From NCBI RefSeq assembly GCF_037120725.1, contig NZ_JBBAXC010000015.1, positions 25,478 through 89,477 on the forward strand: DNA of 64,000 bases. The letters run 5' to 3'. The translations under genes and the position numbers were made by a program. Source of the stretch: Bacillus spongiae (GTDB lineage: Bacteria > Bacillota > Bacilli > Bacillales > Bacillaceae_K). Shown here in pieces: positions 16,205 to 24,758 of the stretch; the stretch's first letter is position 1; every line of letters begins with the position of its first letter. The notes below the pieces were generated by a model, which saw only the letters and a list, made by a program, of their open reading frames with translations, searched no databases and was not told where the DNA came from.

Positions 16205-16260
16205 ATTAGTGGTACTTTTTATTTTAGGGCCATTATCTTGAAGATTTGAATTCGAGATAA
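16191..16260. repeat. Two-hairpin dispersed repeat
   Basis: The hairpin CTAATCTA-ATT-TAGATTAG (about 16191-16209) is followed by a T-rich spacer and by an imperfect hairpin ATTATCTTGAA/TTCGAGATAAT (16232-16260). The first part recurs at 14801-14840 and the second at 2449-2484. Confidence 0.6.
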
Positions 16261-16456
16261 TGCGAAATTCAATGTATTTAAATACAACAAATAGTAGTGG
16301 TAGTTTCATAGTGTAGGACCTATAACCATGGTAGATTATCCATAAATAAAGAATATAGATTTTTTTAATCATGTATATATGTGAAGGGAAATTTAAAATT
16401 GTACGTTATATAATAGACATAATGTGATTTCAAAAACAAGTTGAAGGTGACTGACT

Positions 16457-17704
16457 ATGAAAATAGGACAATTTTCGAAACAAAATAAAATAAGCATAAA
16501 TACAACTAGACACTACATAGACCTTGGCTTACTAACACCTGAGAAAGCATCGGGACAATATCAATTTGATGAGCAATGCCATAACGATGTGAAAGATATT
16601 ATTTTTCTAAAGAATCTCGGTTTTACATTAAGTGAAATAAAAACAATCTTTCAATATAAAAGGCTAGGTAAATTATCCGCACTTGAAAATAATGAATTTT
16701 ACAAAGAGATTTTTTTAGAAAAGCTACATACGATTGAGCATAAAATAGCCCAATACGAAGAAGTGAGAGAAAATTTACAGAATGAACTTACCCATTTAAC
16801 TGCATCGAATAAACCTAAATACAAAAAAATAGGTCTTAGCCTATCAGTGCTCTCACTTTTAGAATGCAAAAAATGCGGCGTTACTTTAAGCATCAAAAAT
16901 GGAGATATCGTTAACAATCAAATTTTACATGGTGTTCTTCAATGTAGCTGCGAGCATCAACACTTTATTAAAGACGGAATTCTTTTTACTCCACAAACCA
17001 TTCAACATGCTCACCACGTTAAAAGTCCAAACCATATGTTAAAGGAATTCAACTATTTTATATCAGATTACATTAAGGAAACAGATGAAAAATATTTAGA
17101 TTATATCTATCAAGCTGTTGACTGGGTCTATAGAAGAGTTGATTTTGAGCAATTAAGTCATAAAACATTGCTCCATCTTGGTACAGGAATTGGTTTCTCG
17201 TTAAGGCGTCTATACAACTCTCTGCCTAAAGATTGCCTCTACATTGCGGTGGATCATAATTACAAGCGACATTACGTTTTAAAGAACATCTTAGAAACCT
17301 ATGAAGAACAGAAAAATATTTTATTTATTTGTTCTGACTTTCTACATATTCCATTAAAAAATCAAGCCGTTGATTTTTTAATGGATACAGGTAGTTCAGA
17401 GCATAGCTTTCAACATGAAAGCTTTTTATTAGAGAAAGTACAGCATTATTTAAAAAAAGAGAATAATTTAATTGGAGCATATTTAACGTACGAAAACTAT
17501 CACATAAAAAATGTTATCAACCCCGCCTACAGACAAAACCTTCAACTTAACAACATTAAAGAAAAAATAAGGGCTTTAGGTTATGACCTTGTCGACGATA
17601 TGAACTCTATTCCAGTAGATCAGTCCCCTGGAAAGTATGAGTTACCATTACAAGAAGGGGAGAAAATACATACATATCTTTATTATGGAAAAAGGTTGGG
17701 TTAA
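16457..17704 (+). CDS. MerR-type HTH / zinc-ribbon / SAM methyltransferase fusion
   Basis: The 415-residue protein has three parts. Residues 1-70 form a MerR winged helix (IGQFSKQNKISINTTRHYID, FLKNLGFTLSEIKTIF), followed by a charged dimerisation helix (about 80-115). Residues 135-176 hold a likely zinc site, CKKC (137-140) and CSC (163-165), like the Trm112-type knuckle found in RlmA-like methyltransferases. Residues 235-415 form a class I methyltransferase with motif I LLHLGTGIGFSLRRL, an acidic AVD (264-266), and CSDFLHIPL. MerR proteins usually carry a ligand-binding C-terminus; here an enzyme takes that place. GAAGGTGA precedes the ATG. It stands alone with its own terminator. The substrate and whether it binds DNA are unknown. 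Confidence 0.82.
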   Translation: MKIGQFSKQNKISINTTRHYIDLGLLTPEKASGQYQFDEQCHNDVKDIIFLKNLGFTLSEIKTIFQYKRLGKLSALENNEFYKEIFLEKLHTIEHKIAQYEEVRENLQNELTHLTASNKPKYKKIGLSLSVLSLLECKKCGVTLSIKNGDIVNNQILHGVLQCSCEHQHFIKDGILFTPQTIQHAHHVKSPNHMLKEFNYFISDYIKETDEKYLDYIYQAVDWVYRRVDFEQLSHKTLLHLGTGIGFSLRRLYNSLPKDCLYIAVDHNYKRHYVLKNILETYEEQKNILFICSDFLHIPLKNQAVDFLMDTGSSEHSFQHESFLLEKVQHYLKKENNLIGAYLTYENYHIKNVINPAYRQNLQLNNIKEKIRALGYDLVDDMNSIPVDQSPGKYELPLQEGEKIHTYLYYGKRLG

Positions 17705-17717
17705 CCCGACCTTTTTT
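17690..17717 (+). terminator. Terminator overlapping the stop of the MerR-methyltransferase gene
   Basis: AAAGGTTGGG (17691-17700) pairs with CCCGACCTTT (17705-17714, one G-T pair), and the stop codon lies in the loop; a T-run follows. Confidence 0.88.
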
Positions 17718-17802
17718 TCATTTCACAGTAAAAAAAACGTAAATACCCCCTTGATGTTGCCTTTTCCCGATGAATTAAACTTACTATAAAGGAGGGGAAC
17801 AT

Positions 17803-17880
17803 ATGAAAAAACTCAAGATTGGTCTAATAAATATTTCCTTCACCTTATTCTGTCTGAAGGTCGATGGAACCCTTTTCTAA
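17803..17880 (+). CDS. 25-residue peptide with strong RBS, possible truncated gene
   Basis: AAGGAGGGG lies 5 bases before ATG 17803. The product starts MKKLKIGLINISFTLFCL, which resembles a signal peptide, but it stops after 25 codons. It could be a short peptide or the start of a gene broken by a frameshift. No continuation is recognisable. Confidence 0.35.
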   Translation: MKKLKIGLINISFTLFCLKVDGTLF

Positions 17881-17980
17881 AAGCTATCGAAGTTAAGTTA
17901 AGCCAAGAGGATAAAACATGAAATTGAAAGGTTGACAATATGAAGAGCTGGGAGCTGGCCAAGAAGAGGAGTGGATAGTC

Positions 17981-18862
17981 ATGAAGGTTGAACTTGGAAG
18001 AATGATAGGTGAAGGGGGCTGTGCTAAAACGTTTGAATGGAAAGGTAGTCATAAGCTTATAAAACTTGCGAAGGAAAATACGAATGAAGAAGCCATGAAA
18101 CGGGAGTACGATAATAGTGTTTTTGCTTTTGAAATGGGACTTTCTGTACCCCAACCGTTTGAGCTATTATCTGTGAATGATCGAGCTGGAATTGTTTTTG
18201 AACGTGTTCACGGGACTTCTCTATTGGAACGATACATGTCCCAGTTAACGGAACAAGCCTATAGCGAGACTGGCATAAATCCTGAGGACATTCGGATAAT
18301 TGCCCGCATATTAAGTGAAATACATGTTCAAATCGATATCGGCTCTCCTTTAATTCCGTCACCACAAAAAGAGTATTTGACCCTTTTAATAAAAAGTAGT
18401 GATCGACTAACTCTTGCTGAGAAAGAGTCCGTCATTTTTATATTGAATAGCTTGCCTACAAAGCAGTTACTTTGTCATGGCGATCCGAACCCTGGGAATG
18501 TTTTAATTAGAAACGATGGTAGTCCAGTTATGATCGATTGGATGGATGCCGCGATAGGAAATCCTGAAGTAGATATTGCTGAATTTATATTAATGATAAG
18601 ATATGCAATCTTACCAGATCATTTGCCCAATCATACACGTCAATTTTTTGATTCAAAAAGGGAGATAATTATTCATATCTTTATGGATGAATATACAAGA
18701 CTTACAGGGCTGACTTACCATGATGCGGAACCATGGCTACTTCCTGTCGCAGCCCGAAAACTCTCAGTTGACGCCATTCCAGGTGAAGAAAAAAGTTTGT
18801 TAATCCAGGAGATTAGAAGACGGTTGCCTATTCAGAAAAATAGTGTTGTTGAAGGGGTTTGA
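17981..18862 (+). CDS. Aminoglycoside phosphotransferase (APH) family kinase
   Basis: The 293-residue protein has the APH/choline kinase fold: a nucleotide loop (GRMIGEGGCAKTFEW), ATP lysine region (KLIKLAKE), hinge (GIVFERVHGTSLL), the catalytic loop CHGDPNPGNVLI and the metal motif MIDWMDA. Members phosphorylate small molecules such as aminoglycosides, macrolides, choline or homoserine. The substrate cannot be told, and resistance should not be assumed. AGAGGAG lies 8-10 bases before the ATG. It is a single gene in the accessory region. Confidence 0.88.
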   Translation: MKVELGRMIGEGGCAKTFEWKGSHKLIKLAKENTNEEAMKREYDNSVFAFEMGLSVPQPFELLSVNDRAGIVFERVHGTSLLERYMSQLTEQAYSETGINPEDIRIIARILSEIHVQIDIGSPLIPSPQKEYLTLLIKSSDRLTLAEKESVIFILNSLPTKQLLCHGDPNPGNVLIRNDGSPVMIDWMDAAIGNPEVDIAEFILMIRYAILPDHLPNHTRQFFDSKREIIIHIFMDEYTRLTGLTYHDAEPWLLPVAARKLSVDAIPGEEKSLLIQEIRRRLPIQKNSVVEGV

Positions 18863-19191
18863 CTTAATGGAATATATTATGGATGAAAGAGAAAAAAATG
18901 GAAGTTGTCTATTTTTGCTGGTTGCTGCGTACGTCATATTCGTACATCAATAAAATAAACTATTATGACAACTTTGAAATGATAACGATTGTGGGCGGTT
19001 AGCTGGGGTACTTTAAAAATAGGTGAAACATTAGAACAGGTGGCAAAAAAATTCGATCCTTTAAGAAAATGGCGCGATGATCTATATTCGCGCTTTTATA
19101 ATGTTTGAAAAAGTTGTTGTAAGATTTAATAGTTTAGAAAAAATTGGTATTAAACTATAGGGCAGTTAAGCAAAACAAGGGAATATATAAA
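18863..19191 (+). other. Intergenic stretch with a decayed open frame
   Basis: No intact gene. The frame 18986-19108 reads WGTLKIGETLEQVAKKF, then DPLRKWRDDLYSRFYNV, which looks like a genuine protein tail without a start. It is probably a remnant of an unrecognised gene. Confidence 0.4.
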
Positions 19192-19461
19192 TTAAGTGAG
19201 GTGTTTTGGTGCATCAAAGCCAGTTACTTTGCTGTACGTACCTTCAAGCGTTTTATTACTCAGCACATCGTATCCCGTAAGAAGGATGACTGGATCTCTA
19301 TTCAATTGTGTAATAGTCACGTTTAACGTGATGGTTTTGTTCACATTGTCGAATGTCGTAGCATTTTCCAGTTCGATGAGATTCACCTCAGGTTCAGGAG
19401 GCACTAAGTTAACGAAGTTACGGTTAATGAAAGGAAATGTAATCCCAATTGTCGAACCATA
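19192..19461 (-). pseudogene. Fragment of an unknown protein on the minus strand
   Basis: The frame is open over 90 codons with protein-like sequence (PEPEVNLIELENATTFDNV, TITQLNRDPVILLTGYDVLS, GTYSKVTGFDAPKHLT) and many beta-strand residues. There is no start codon with an RBS, and the upstream sequence is unrelated, so it appears truncated at its 5' end. The family is not recognised; an extracellular beta-sandwich is possible. Confidence 0.4.
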
Positions 19462-19515
19462 TCATAAACTGAAATTACAAAATTTTCGATATAAATAATT
19501 GAAAAGGGGAGTATT

Positions 19516-19950
19516 ATGAAGAAGCCATTGTTTTTATTGCTTTTGAGTGTTGGTTTATTGTACGGTTGCCAACCCAACGACACACTATCGTTTTCTGAGA
19601 AAACGGAAGATGAATTGGCTAAAGAGGTACAAAGCTTTTTTAACAGCGTTAGTAAAGAGAACGGTGTACATTTATACAATGATGAACAGAGTAATTCCCT
19701 TCTAGTTTATTTAAACGGTTATAATATTGACCAGGGAGATTCAGCTTATAGTTTTAACAATTTTAACGTAGAAGCATATGGTAACAACCTTCATCTTTCT
19801 TATGAAACGGATACAACCACTGATTATTCTTCAGAAATTGAAAACCAACTGTTTTACGAAGTAAGTTTAGATAAAGAATACGACAAGATTAAACTATTTA
19901 ATAATGAAGATGAAGTAGCTTTTAAAACAATCTCAGGAAACCTTGAGTAA
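19516..19950 (+). CDS. Small lipoprotein of unknown function
   Basis: The 144-residue protein begins with a lipoprotein signal (MKKPLFLLLLSVGLLYGC) with the lipobox LLYGC, so the mature protein starts at Cys-18 and is anchored outside the membrane. The rest is acidic and beta-rich, with no recognised domain. AAAAGGGGAG precedes the start. It is monocistronic, next to ligD on the other strand. Confidence 0.8.
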   Translation: MKKPLFLLLLSVGLLYGCQPNDTLSFSEKTEDELAKEVQSFFNSVSKENGVHLYNDEQSNSLLVYLNGYNIDQGDSAYSFNNFNVEAYGNNLHLSYETDTTTDYSSEIENQLFYEVSLDKEYDKIKLFNNEDEVAFKTISGNLE

Positions 19951-19964
19951 ACTCACTTCTCAAA

Positions 19965-19996
19965 AAAAGAAAAAAGATTCCTGAAATAAGGAATCT
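19965..19996 (-). terminator. Terminator of ligD
   Basis: On the minus strand AGATTCCT (19996-19989) pairs with AGGAATCT (19982-19975), followed by TTTTTTCTTTTTTT. It lies 26 bases after the ligD stop. Confidence 0.85.
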
Positions 19997-20021
19997 ATAA
20001 AAAACAACATTTAACATAGCG

Positions 20022-21842
20022 TCATAATTTAGTATTATTTTGTTTCTTTAAAAATTGAATAACTTTGTAAAATGACTGGTCATTCCGCTTTTGCTCATAG
20101 TCACTAAAAGGACATCCGAGTGATTCGAGTCTAGAGAGCACGGAATCATAGGTGAAGGTCTTTGGCGTGAGTTGCTCTTTTAACTCTTCCCAAAAAATAG
20201 GTGTGGAAACGAGTGCCTCTTTATTTCCACGCATAGAATAAGGGGCAATGATTGTTTTTCCCTCTCCGTGTTGAACATAATCCACATACAATCGCCTGCC
20301 CCGTTTTGCTTTGAATCTTTCCGTTGTAAAGGAACGAGGATCTTGTTCAATTAAATACTGAGCTACAAAAGCATTAAATTGGTTTGTTTCCTTCCAGGTG
20401 AACTTAGGAGCTAGTGGTATAAATATTTGTAAGCCTTTGTTTCCTGACGTTTTTACATAAGCGTGTAAATGGAGCGAGTCAAGCACACGTTTGATGATAG
20501 TAGCGGCTTTTATCGCTAATGGAAAATCAGCTTGAGAGGGAGGATCTAAATCAAATACGATTTCGGATACAATGTGGCTGTTCATCGTCGAAAATGGAAT
20601 GTGAAATTCAATTGCTAATTGATTGCCTAACCATAAAAGCGTACGAAGGTCGTTGCAAATAATAAAGGAAGTAGAATGAATATCAATCGTTTTAATAAAT
20701 GAAGGAGCATAGGAAGGGCAATTTTTTTGAAAAAAAGCTTCTCCATCGATTCCTTCGGGGTATCGAACAACGGTTAGTGCACGATTTTTCAAAAACGGTA
20801 TCATATGTTGATTAATTTTACGTAAATAGCGCAAATATTCCCCTTTATATAGTAATGGCTCTTTCCAAAGAACCTTTTCTTTATGTGTGATTTTTGTCGT
20901 GTTGGGGAAGCTTGCTTCATCTATATAAAATTGAAGTAGAGTACAATTATGATGGTTTTCTTGAAGCAAAAATCGAGAAAACCTTGGTTCCCGTAACTCT
21001 TTTTTATACCATTGCAAATAGAATACCTCTATACAAATCGAAGGAGGAAGTGAAAAATAATCATTAGAAATTTCTTTCCCATTTGTTCTAATAATTTCAT
21101 TTAAAATATGCTTATTAGAAGAAGACAGACCTGCTGAAAAGGATCCAATTTTTCTAATTTTATTTTGTTCCCACACACTGACTTCATAAAAACCATTTTT
21201 TCGATTCCAACCTGTAATAAAACAAATAGCCGTTTTTCGATTCTTTAACTTTTGCCAATCGATTGACCGCTTCCCTTCTATCCATGAACTCCCTTTCTTT
21301 TTAGCAACGATTCCTTCCCCTTCATATCGTTGTACGTTTTTCCAAATAGATTGAAAAGAATCGGAAGATTTAGCTAATCTTAAGGTAGAGTGAGGTGGGA
21401 ATCTAAAAGAATAAAACCATTGTTTAAGCTGTTCTTTTCTTTCATTATAAGTAGTCGATGTTACGTTCATCTCATTAAGACGAAGCAGATCAAACACGAC
21501 ATATTCACATGGACGTCTATGTGCAGCTTGGAGAATGTTGTTTCTTGATGTCATGCGCCCTCGTTGTTGTACATACGAAAAAGAACTTTTGTAATCATTC
21601 TCTAAGGCGACGATTTCTCCATCTAAAATAACCGATTCCTCGGTTAGGTATTTTTCGAAAAAGGATTTAATTTCTGGGAAAAGTGCCAATAAGTCTTTTC
21701 CATTCCGACTTAACAAACATTTTTGATCACTTAACCAAATCATGATTCCCCTAAAGCCATCATACTTCACCTCATAATGCCATTGCCCTTTTGTTGGTGG
21801 ATGTTCAACAAGAGTAGGTAACATTGGTTTCGTTGCAATCAC
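20022..21842 (-). CDS. ligD: NHEJ DNA ligase D (ligase-polymerase)
   Basis: LigD, with Ku, repairs double-strand breaks by end joining, in Bacillus mainly in spores and stationary phase. The N-terminal ATP-dependent ligase domain (about 1-300) has the adenylation motif KYDGFRG with Lys-26, DGEIVAL and EGIVAKKKGSSW. The C-terminal polymerase (PolDom/primase) domain (about 325-606) has VRYPEGIDGEAFFQKN and the metal-binding FDLDPP. The nuclease domain of mycobacterial LigD is absent, as usual in Bacillus (about 610 residues). It starts at a GTG with AGAAGG nearby; the exact start is less certain. It is divergent from ku, with about 100 bases between. Confidence 0.96.
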   Translation of the reverse strand: MIATKPMLPTLVEHPPTKGQWHYEVKYDGFRGIMIWLSDQKCLLSRNGKDLLALFPEIKSFFEKYLTEESVILDGEIVALENDYKSSFSYVQQRGRMTSRNNILQAAHRRPCEYVVFDLLRLNEMNVTSTTYNERKEQLKQWFYSFRFPPHSTLRLAKSSDSFQSIWKNVQRYEGEGIVAKKKGSSWIEGKRSIDWQKLKNRKTAICFITGWNRKNGFYEVSVWEQNKIRKIGSFSAGLSSSNKHILNEIIRTNGKEISNDYFSLPPSICIEVFYLQWYKKELREPRFSRFLLQENHHNCTLLQFYIDEASFPNTTKITHKEKVLWKEPLLYKGEYLRYLRKINQHMIPFLKNRALTVVRYPEGIDGEAFFQKNCPSYAPSFIKTIDIHSTSFIICNDLRTLLWLGNQLAIEFHIPFSTMNSHIVSEIVFDLDPPSQADFPLAIKAATIIKRVLDSLHLHAYVKTSGNKGLQIFIPLAPKFTWKETNQFNAFVAQYLIEQDPRSFTTERFKAKRGRRLYVDYVQHGEGKTIIAPYSMRGNKEALVSTPIFWEELKEQLTPKTFTYDSVLSRLESLGCPFSDYEQKRNDQSFYKVIQFLKKQNNTKL

Positions 21843-21938
21843 CTTCTTTTTTTTAGTATGCCACTTTTACCATTGTTTATATAGAATGAAAAGGGCATTA
21901 TTTTAACCAAACTAAGAAAAAAGTAAGGATGGTTTTAT

Positions 21939-22763
21939 ATGCATACAATTTGGAAAGGAAGTATTAGTTTTGGGTTGGTGAATATTCCGATTAAACTTCA
22001 TGCAGCTACTGAGGATGGCGATATAAAGTTAAGAAGTCTTCATAAAGCTTGCCATACACCGATAAAATATGAAAAAGTATGTCCAGCATGTGAAGTGGAA
22101 TTAAATAAGGAGGACATTATTAAAGGGTTTGAAGTCGCGAAGGGGAAATTTGTCGAAATTAGCGACGATGAAATACAGGCGCTTAAAGAAAGTAAAGAAG
22201 AAAAAAGTGTTGAGATTGTTGATTTTATCGAATTAAAGGAAATCGACCCTATTTATTTTGACCGAAGTTACTTTTTGTCTCCGAGTGAAGGAGGAAAAAA
22301 AGCTTATGGTCTACTAAAAGAGGCGTTAGTAAAAACAAAAAAAGTAGGAATTGCCAAAATGATGATTCGATCAAAAGAACAACTCAGTGTGATTCGGGTA
22401 TATGAAAACATCCTACTTGTTGAAACGATTCATTATCCTGATGAAGTCCGCAAGGTAGAGGAAGTTCCAAACATTCCTTCAGAAAAAAATGTAACGAAAA
22501 AGGAACTTGATACCGCTATTTTACTTATTGATCAACTCACTACTGACTTCTCACCTGAAAAGTATCACGATGAGTATAGGCAAAAGCTTGAAGGCTTAAT
22601 TGAGGAAAAGTCGAAAGAAAAACAAACGGTTTTACCAGCAGAAAGTCGGGCAAATGCCGATAATGTTACCGATTTAATGGCTGCATTGCAAGCGTCAATT
22701 GACCAATCCAAGCCGAAAAAGAAAACAACGAATAAAAGGTCTAAGAAAGCAAAAGCTTTGTAA
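21939..22763 (+). CDS. ku: Non-homologous end joining protein Ku
   Basis: Ku forms a homodimeric ring on DNA ends and recruits LigD. The 274 residues match bacterial Ku: MHTIWKGSISFGLVNIPIK, YEKVCPACEVELNKEDIIKG, FDRSYFLSPSEGGKKAYGLL. The basic C-terminal tail (PKKKTTNKRSKKAKAL) is typical and may aid DNA threading. It is divergent from ligD; the roughly 100-bp gap should hold both promoters. Confidence 0.97.
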   Translation: MHTIWKGSISFGLVNIPIKLHAATEDGDIKLRSLHKACHTPIKYEKVCPACEVELNKEDIIKGFEVAKGKFVEISDDEIQALKESKEEKSVEIVDFIELKEIDPIYFDRSYFLSPSEGGKKAYGLLKEALVKTKKVGIAKMMIRSKEQLSVIRVYENILLVETIHYPDEVRKVEEVPNIPSEKNVTKKELDTAILLIDQLTTDFSPEKYHDEYRQKLEGLIEEKSKEKQTVLPAESRANADNVTDLMAALQASIDQSKPKKKTTNKRSKKAKAL

Positions 22764-22884
22764 TCCGTGTCTTAAAAGTAATGCTATCCGACTTATGTGC
22801 TTAGCTAGACTTGAACCATTCCACAACTTTTTTCTTCACTTATGATATGAGGTATGGTAAAGTATGAATGAATTTAATATTGAA

Positions 22885-22990
22885 TGAACACTGGGGGTGC
22901 CGGAAGTGGCCGGCTGAGAGTAAGACCTTAATGTCTTTGACCCTTCTTAACCTGATCTGGTTTGTACCAGCGTAGGGAAGTGTCCAATAT
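22885..22990 (+). ncRNA. TPP riboswitch (THI element)
   Basis: The conserved parts of the thi box are seen: ACTGGGGGTGCC, GGCTGAGAGTAAGACC, TTGACCCTTCTTAACCTGAT, CTGG and GCGTAGGGAAGTG. It lies upstream of thiD-thiE, with a terminator at 23074-23108, so TPP should cause early termination. Confidence 0.97.
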
Positions 22991-23073
22991 GATAGCGAAG
23001 AGTGCATAATAAAAAATTGCATGATTGACAGGTAGCTTTTGGCTACTATTCGTTCTTTCATTTAGTTCACGAT

Positions 23074-23108
23074 AAACCTCCAGTGTTAACACATCGGAGG
23101 TTTTTATT
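23074..23108 (+). terminator. Riboswitch-controlled terminator before thiD
   Basis: AACCTCC and GGAGGTT arms with inner GTG/CAC pairs are followed by TTTTATTG, downstream of the TPP aptamer. Confidence 0.88.
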
Positions 23109-23249
23109 GTTCTTACAGAAGGTAACAGCTGTAATCACGTTATTTAAGAATTGACCAAGTGATTAAGAAAAACATTACTGTGTCCTCAATAGAACAATAA
23201 TCTTCAGGTTCATTCATCATCATTTCAATCATCATTGGAGGAATATAAT

Positions 23250-24038
23250 GTGAAAACAGCTCTAACAATCGCAGGCTCAGATTCTGGAGGAGGAGCAGGC
23301 ATTCAAGCAGATTTAAAAACGTTTTCAGCACTAGGGGTGTTTGGGATGTCAGTTATTACAGCTGTTACTGCTCAAAATACGCAAGAGGTTCGCTCAGTTG
23401 AAAACATTTCATTAAATGTAATTAAAGATCAAATCAATGCCATTTTTGATGACATTCATGTAGATGCAGTGAAAATTGGTATGCTATCGACTGCTGAAAT
23501 TATTGAAGCGGTGACAACAGAGATTTCTAAGCGGAAGATAAAGTCGGTGGTTGTAGATCCCGTTATGGTTTCAACTAGCGGTCACTCCTTACTAGATCCG
23601 GCTGCTGTACATATGTTGAAAAAGAAATTACTTCCTCTCGCGACAGTCGTAACTCCCAATATTGCAGAAGCAGAAGTGTTAGTGAATCAGAAAATTCGAA
23701 ACAAAGTAGAGATGGAGGAGGCCTGTCAGAGAATACATGAAATGGGTCCAGGAACGGTTCTTCTAAAAGGTGGACATTTACATGGTGACGCTGATGATCT
23801 TTTCTATGATGGAAAAGCATTCAGGTGGTTTCAAGCAGAAAGAATTCAGACGAAGAATACTCACGGTACAGGGTGTACATTATCGTCAGCTATTGCATCC
23901 TATTGCGCAAATGGAGAAAGATTAGAAACGGCCATTGCAAAGGGTAAAGATTATGTCACAGAAGCAATTAAACAAAGCTTTTCTATTGGAAAAGGAAATG
24001 GTCCTACACATCACTTTCATCCGTTTTACACAAGGTAA
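23250..24038 (+). CDS. thiD: Hydroxymethylpyrimidine/phosphomethylpyrimidine kinase
   Basis: ThiD phosphorylates HMP to HMP-PP for thiamine synthesis. The 262-residue ribokinase-fold protein has GSDSGGGAGIQADLKTFSAL, VVDPVMVSTSGH, and the anion hole HGTGCTLSSAIA near the C-terminus. I chose GTG 23250 (MKTALTIAGSDS), because GGAGG lies 8 bases upstream; the TTG at 23235 would use no RBS. It is under the TPP riboswitch and followed after 52 bases by thiE. Confidence 0.95.
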   Translation: MKTALTIAGSDSGGGAGIQADLKTFSALGVFGMSVITAVTAQNTQEVRSVENISLNVIKDQINAIFDDIHVDAVKIGMLSTAEIIEAVTTEISKRKIKSVVVDPVMVSTSGHSLLDPAAVHMLKKKLLPLATVVTPNIAEAEVLVNQKIRNKVEMEEACQRIHEMGPGTVLLKGGHLHGDADDLFYDGKAFRWFQAERIQTKNTHGTGCTLSSAIASYCANGERLETAIAKGKDYVTEAIKQSFSIGKGNGPTHHFHPFYTR

Positions 24039-24090
24039 TTCATATAACTTGTTTGGAGAATAATAAAATTATAGAAGAGGGAATTAATAC

Positions 24091-24717
24091 ATGGAGAATA
24101 ATATCGATTATGGCTTATATTTGGTAACAGATGAATCTCTTCCATTAACCTTACTAGAAGAGAAAATAATTGGTGCCATGAAAGGGGGGGCATCGATCAT
24201 TCAGCTCAGAGAAAAAGAGTCCACAAGTAAGGAGTTCATTAATAAAGCGAAAAGGTTGAAAGCAATCTTATCTGAAACATCTATTCCCCTTATTATTAAT
24301 GACAGACTTGATATCGCCTTGCTCGTAGAGGCAGACGGGATACACCTAGGACAAGATGATCTTCCTGCGAGAGAAGTAAAGAAAATTCTTCCTGCCAAAA
24401 TGATTCTCGGGGTCTCTGTACATTCCGTTCAGGAAGCACTTCAAGCAGAGAGGGATGGAGCAGATTATATTGGAGTAGGCTCAGTATTTAAAACTTCGTC
24501 AAAGCCAGACGCTACTCCCATTAGTTTTGATGAGGTAGTGGCCATTAAAAAATCAGTTTCTATACCGGTTGTCGGAATTGGTGGGATTACAGAAGAAAAT
24601 GTTGACTTAATAAAGGAATTGGGGATTGACGGGGTTGCCATTGTGTCGGCTATTATGAAAAAAGAAGATACAAAAAAAGCGACAGAGCAATTAAAACGGA
24701 AACTTACGTGGCTCTAG
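24091..24717 (+). CDS. thiE: Thiamine-phosphate synthase
   Basis: ThiE joins HMP-PP with thiazole phosphate to give thiamine phosphate. The 208 residues form a TIM barrel with LYLVTDE, SIIQLREKE, DGIHLGQDDLP, YIGVGSVFKTSSK and VVGIGGI. GAGG lies upstream of ATG 24091. It is the second gene of the riboswitch-controlled unit. The thiazole-branch genes are not in the window. The 3' end of this gene is also present as a stray copy at 26508-26614, as part of a segmental duplication. Confidence 0.96.
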   Translation: MENNIDYGLYLVTDESLPLTLLEEKIIGAMKGGASIIQLREKESTSKEFINKAKRLKAILSETSIPLIINDRLDIALLVEADGIHLGQDDLPAREVKKILPAKMILGVSVHSVQEALQAERDGADYIGVGSVFKTSSKPDATPISFDEVVAIKKSVSIPVVGIGGITEENVDLIKELGIDGVAIVSAIMKKEDTKKATEQLKRKLTWL

Positions 24718-24723
24718 TGAGAA

Positions 24724-24757
24724 AAGGAGGGATGCTCGATGCATTCCTCCTTCATTT
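24724..24757. terminator. Bidirectional terminator between thiE and the membrane gene
   Basis: AAGGAGGGATGC (24724-24735) pairs with GCATTCCTCCTT (24741-24752, one G-T pair), followed by CATTTT on the plus strand and preceded by A residues for the other strand. A degraded copy lies at 26621-26654. Confidence 0.8.
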
Positions 24758-24758
24758 T

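Noticed and set aside
19196-19498. Plus-strand 100-codon frame
   Set aside because: The opposite strand has the more protein-like sequence here (19192-19461); this frame has no RBS.
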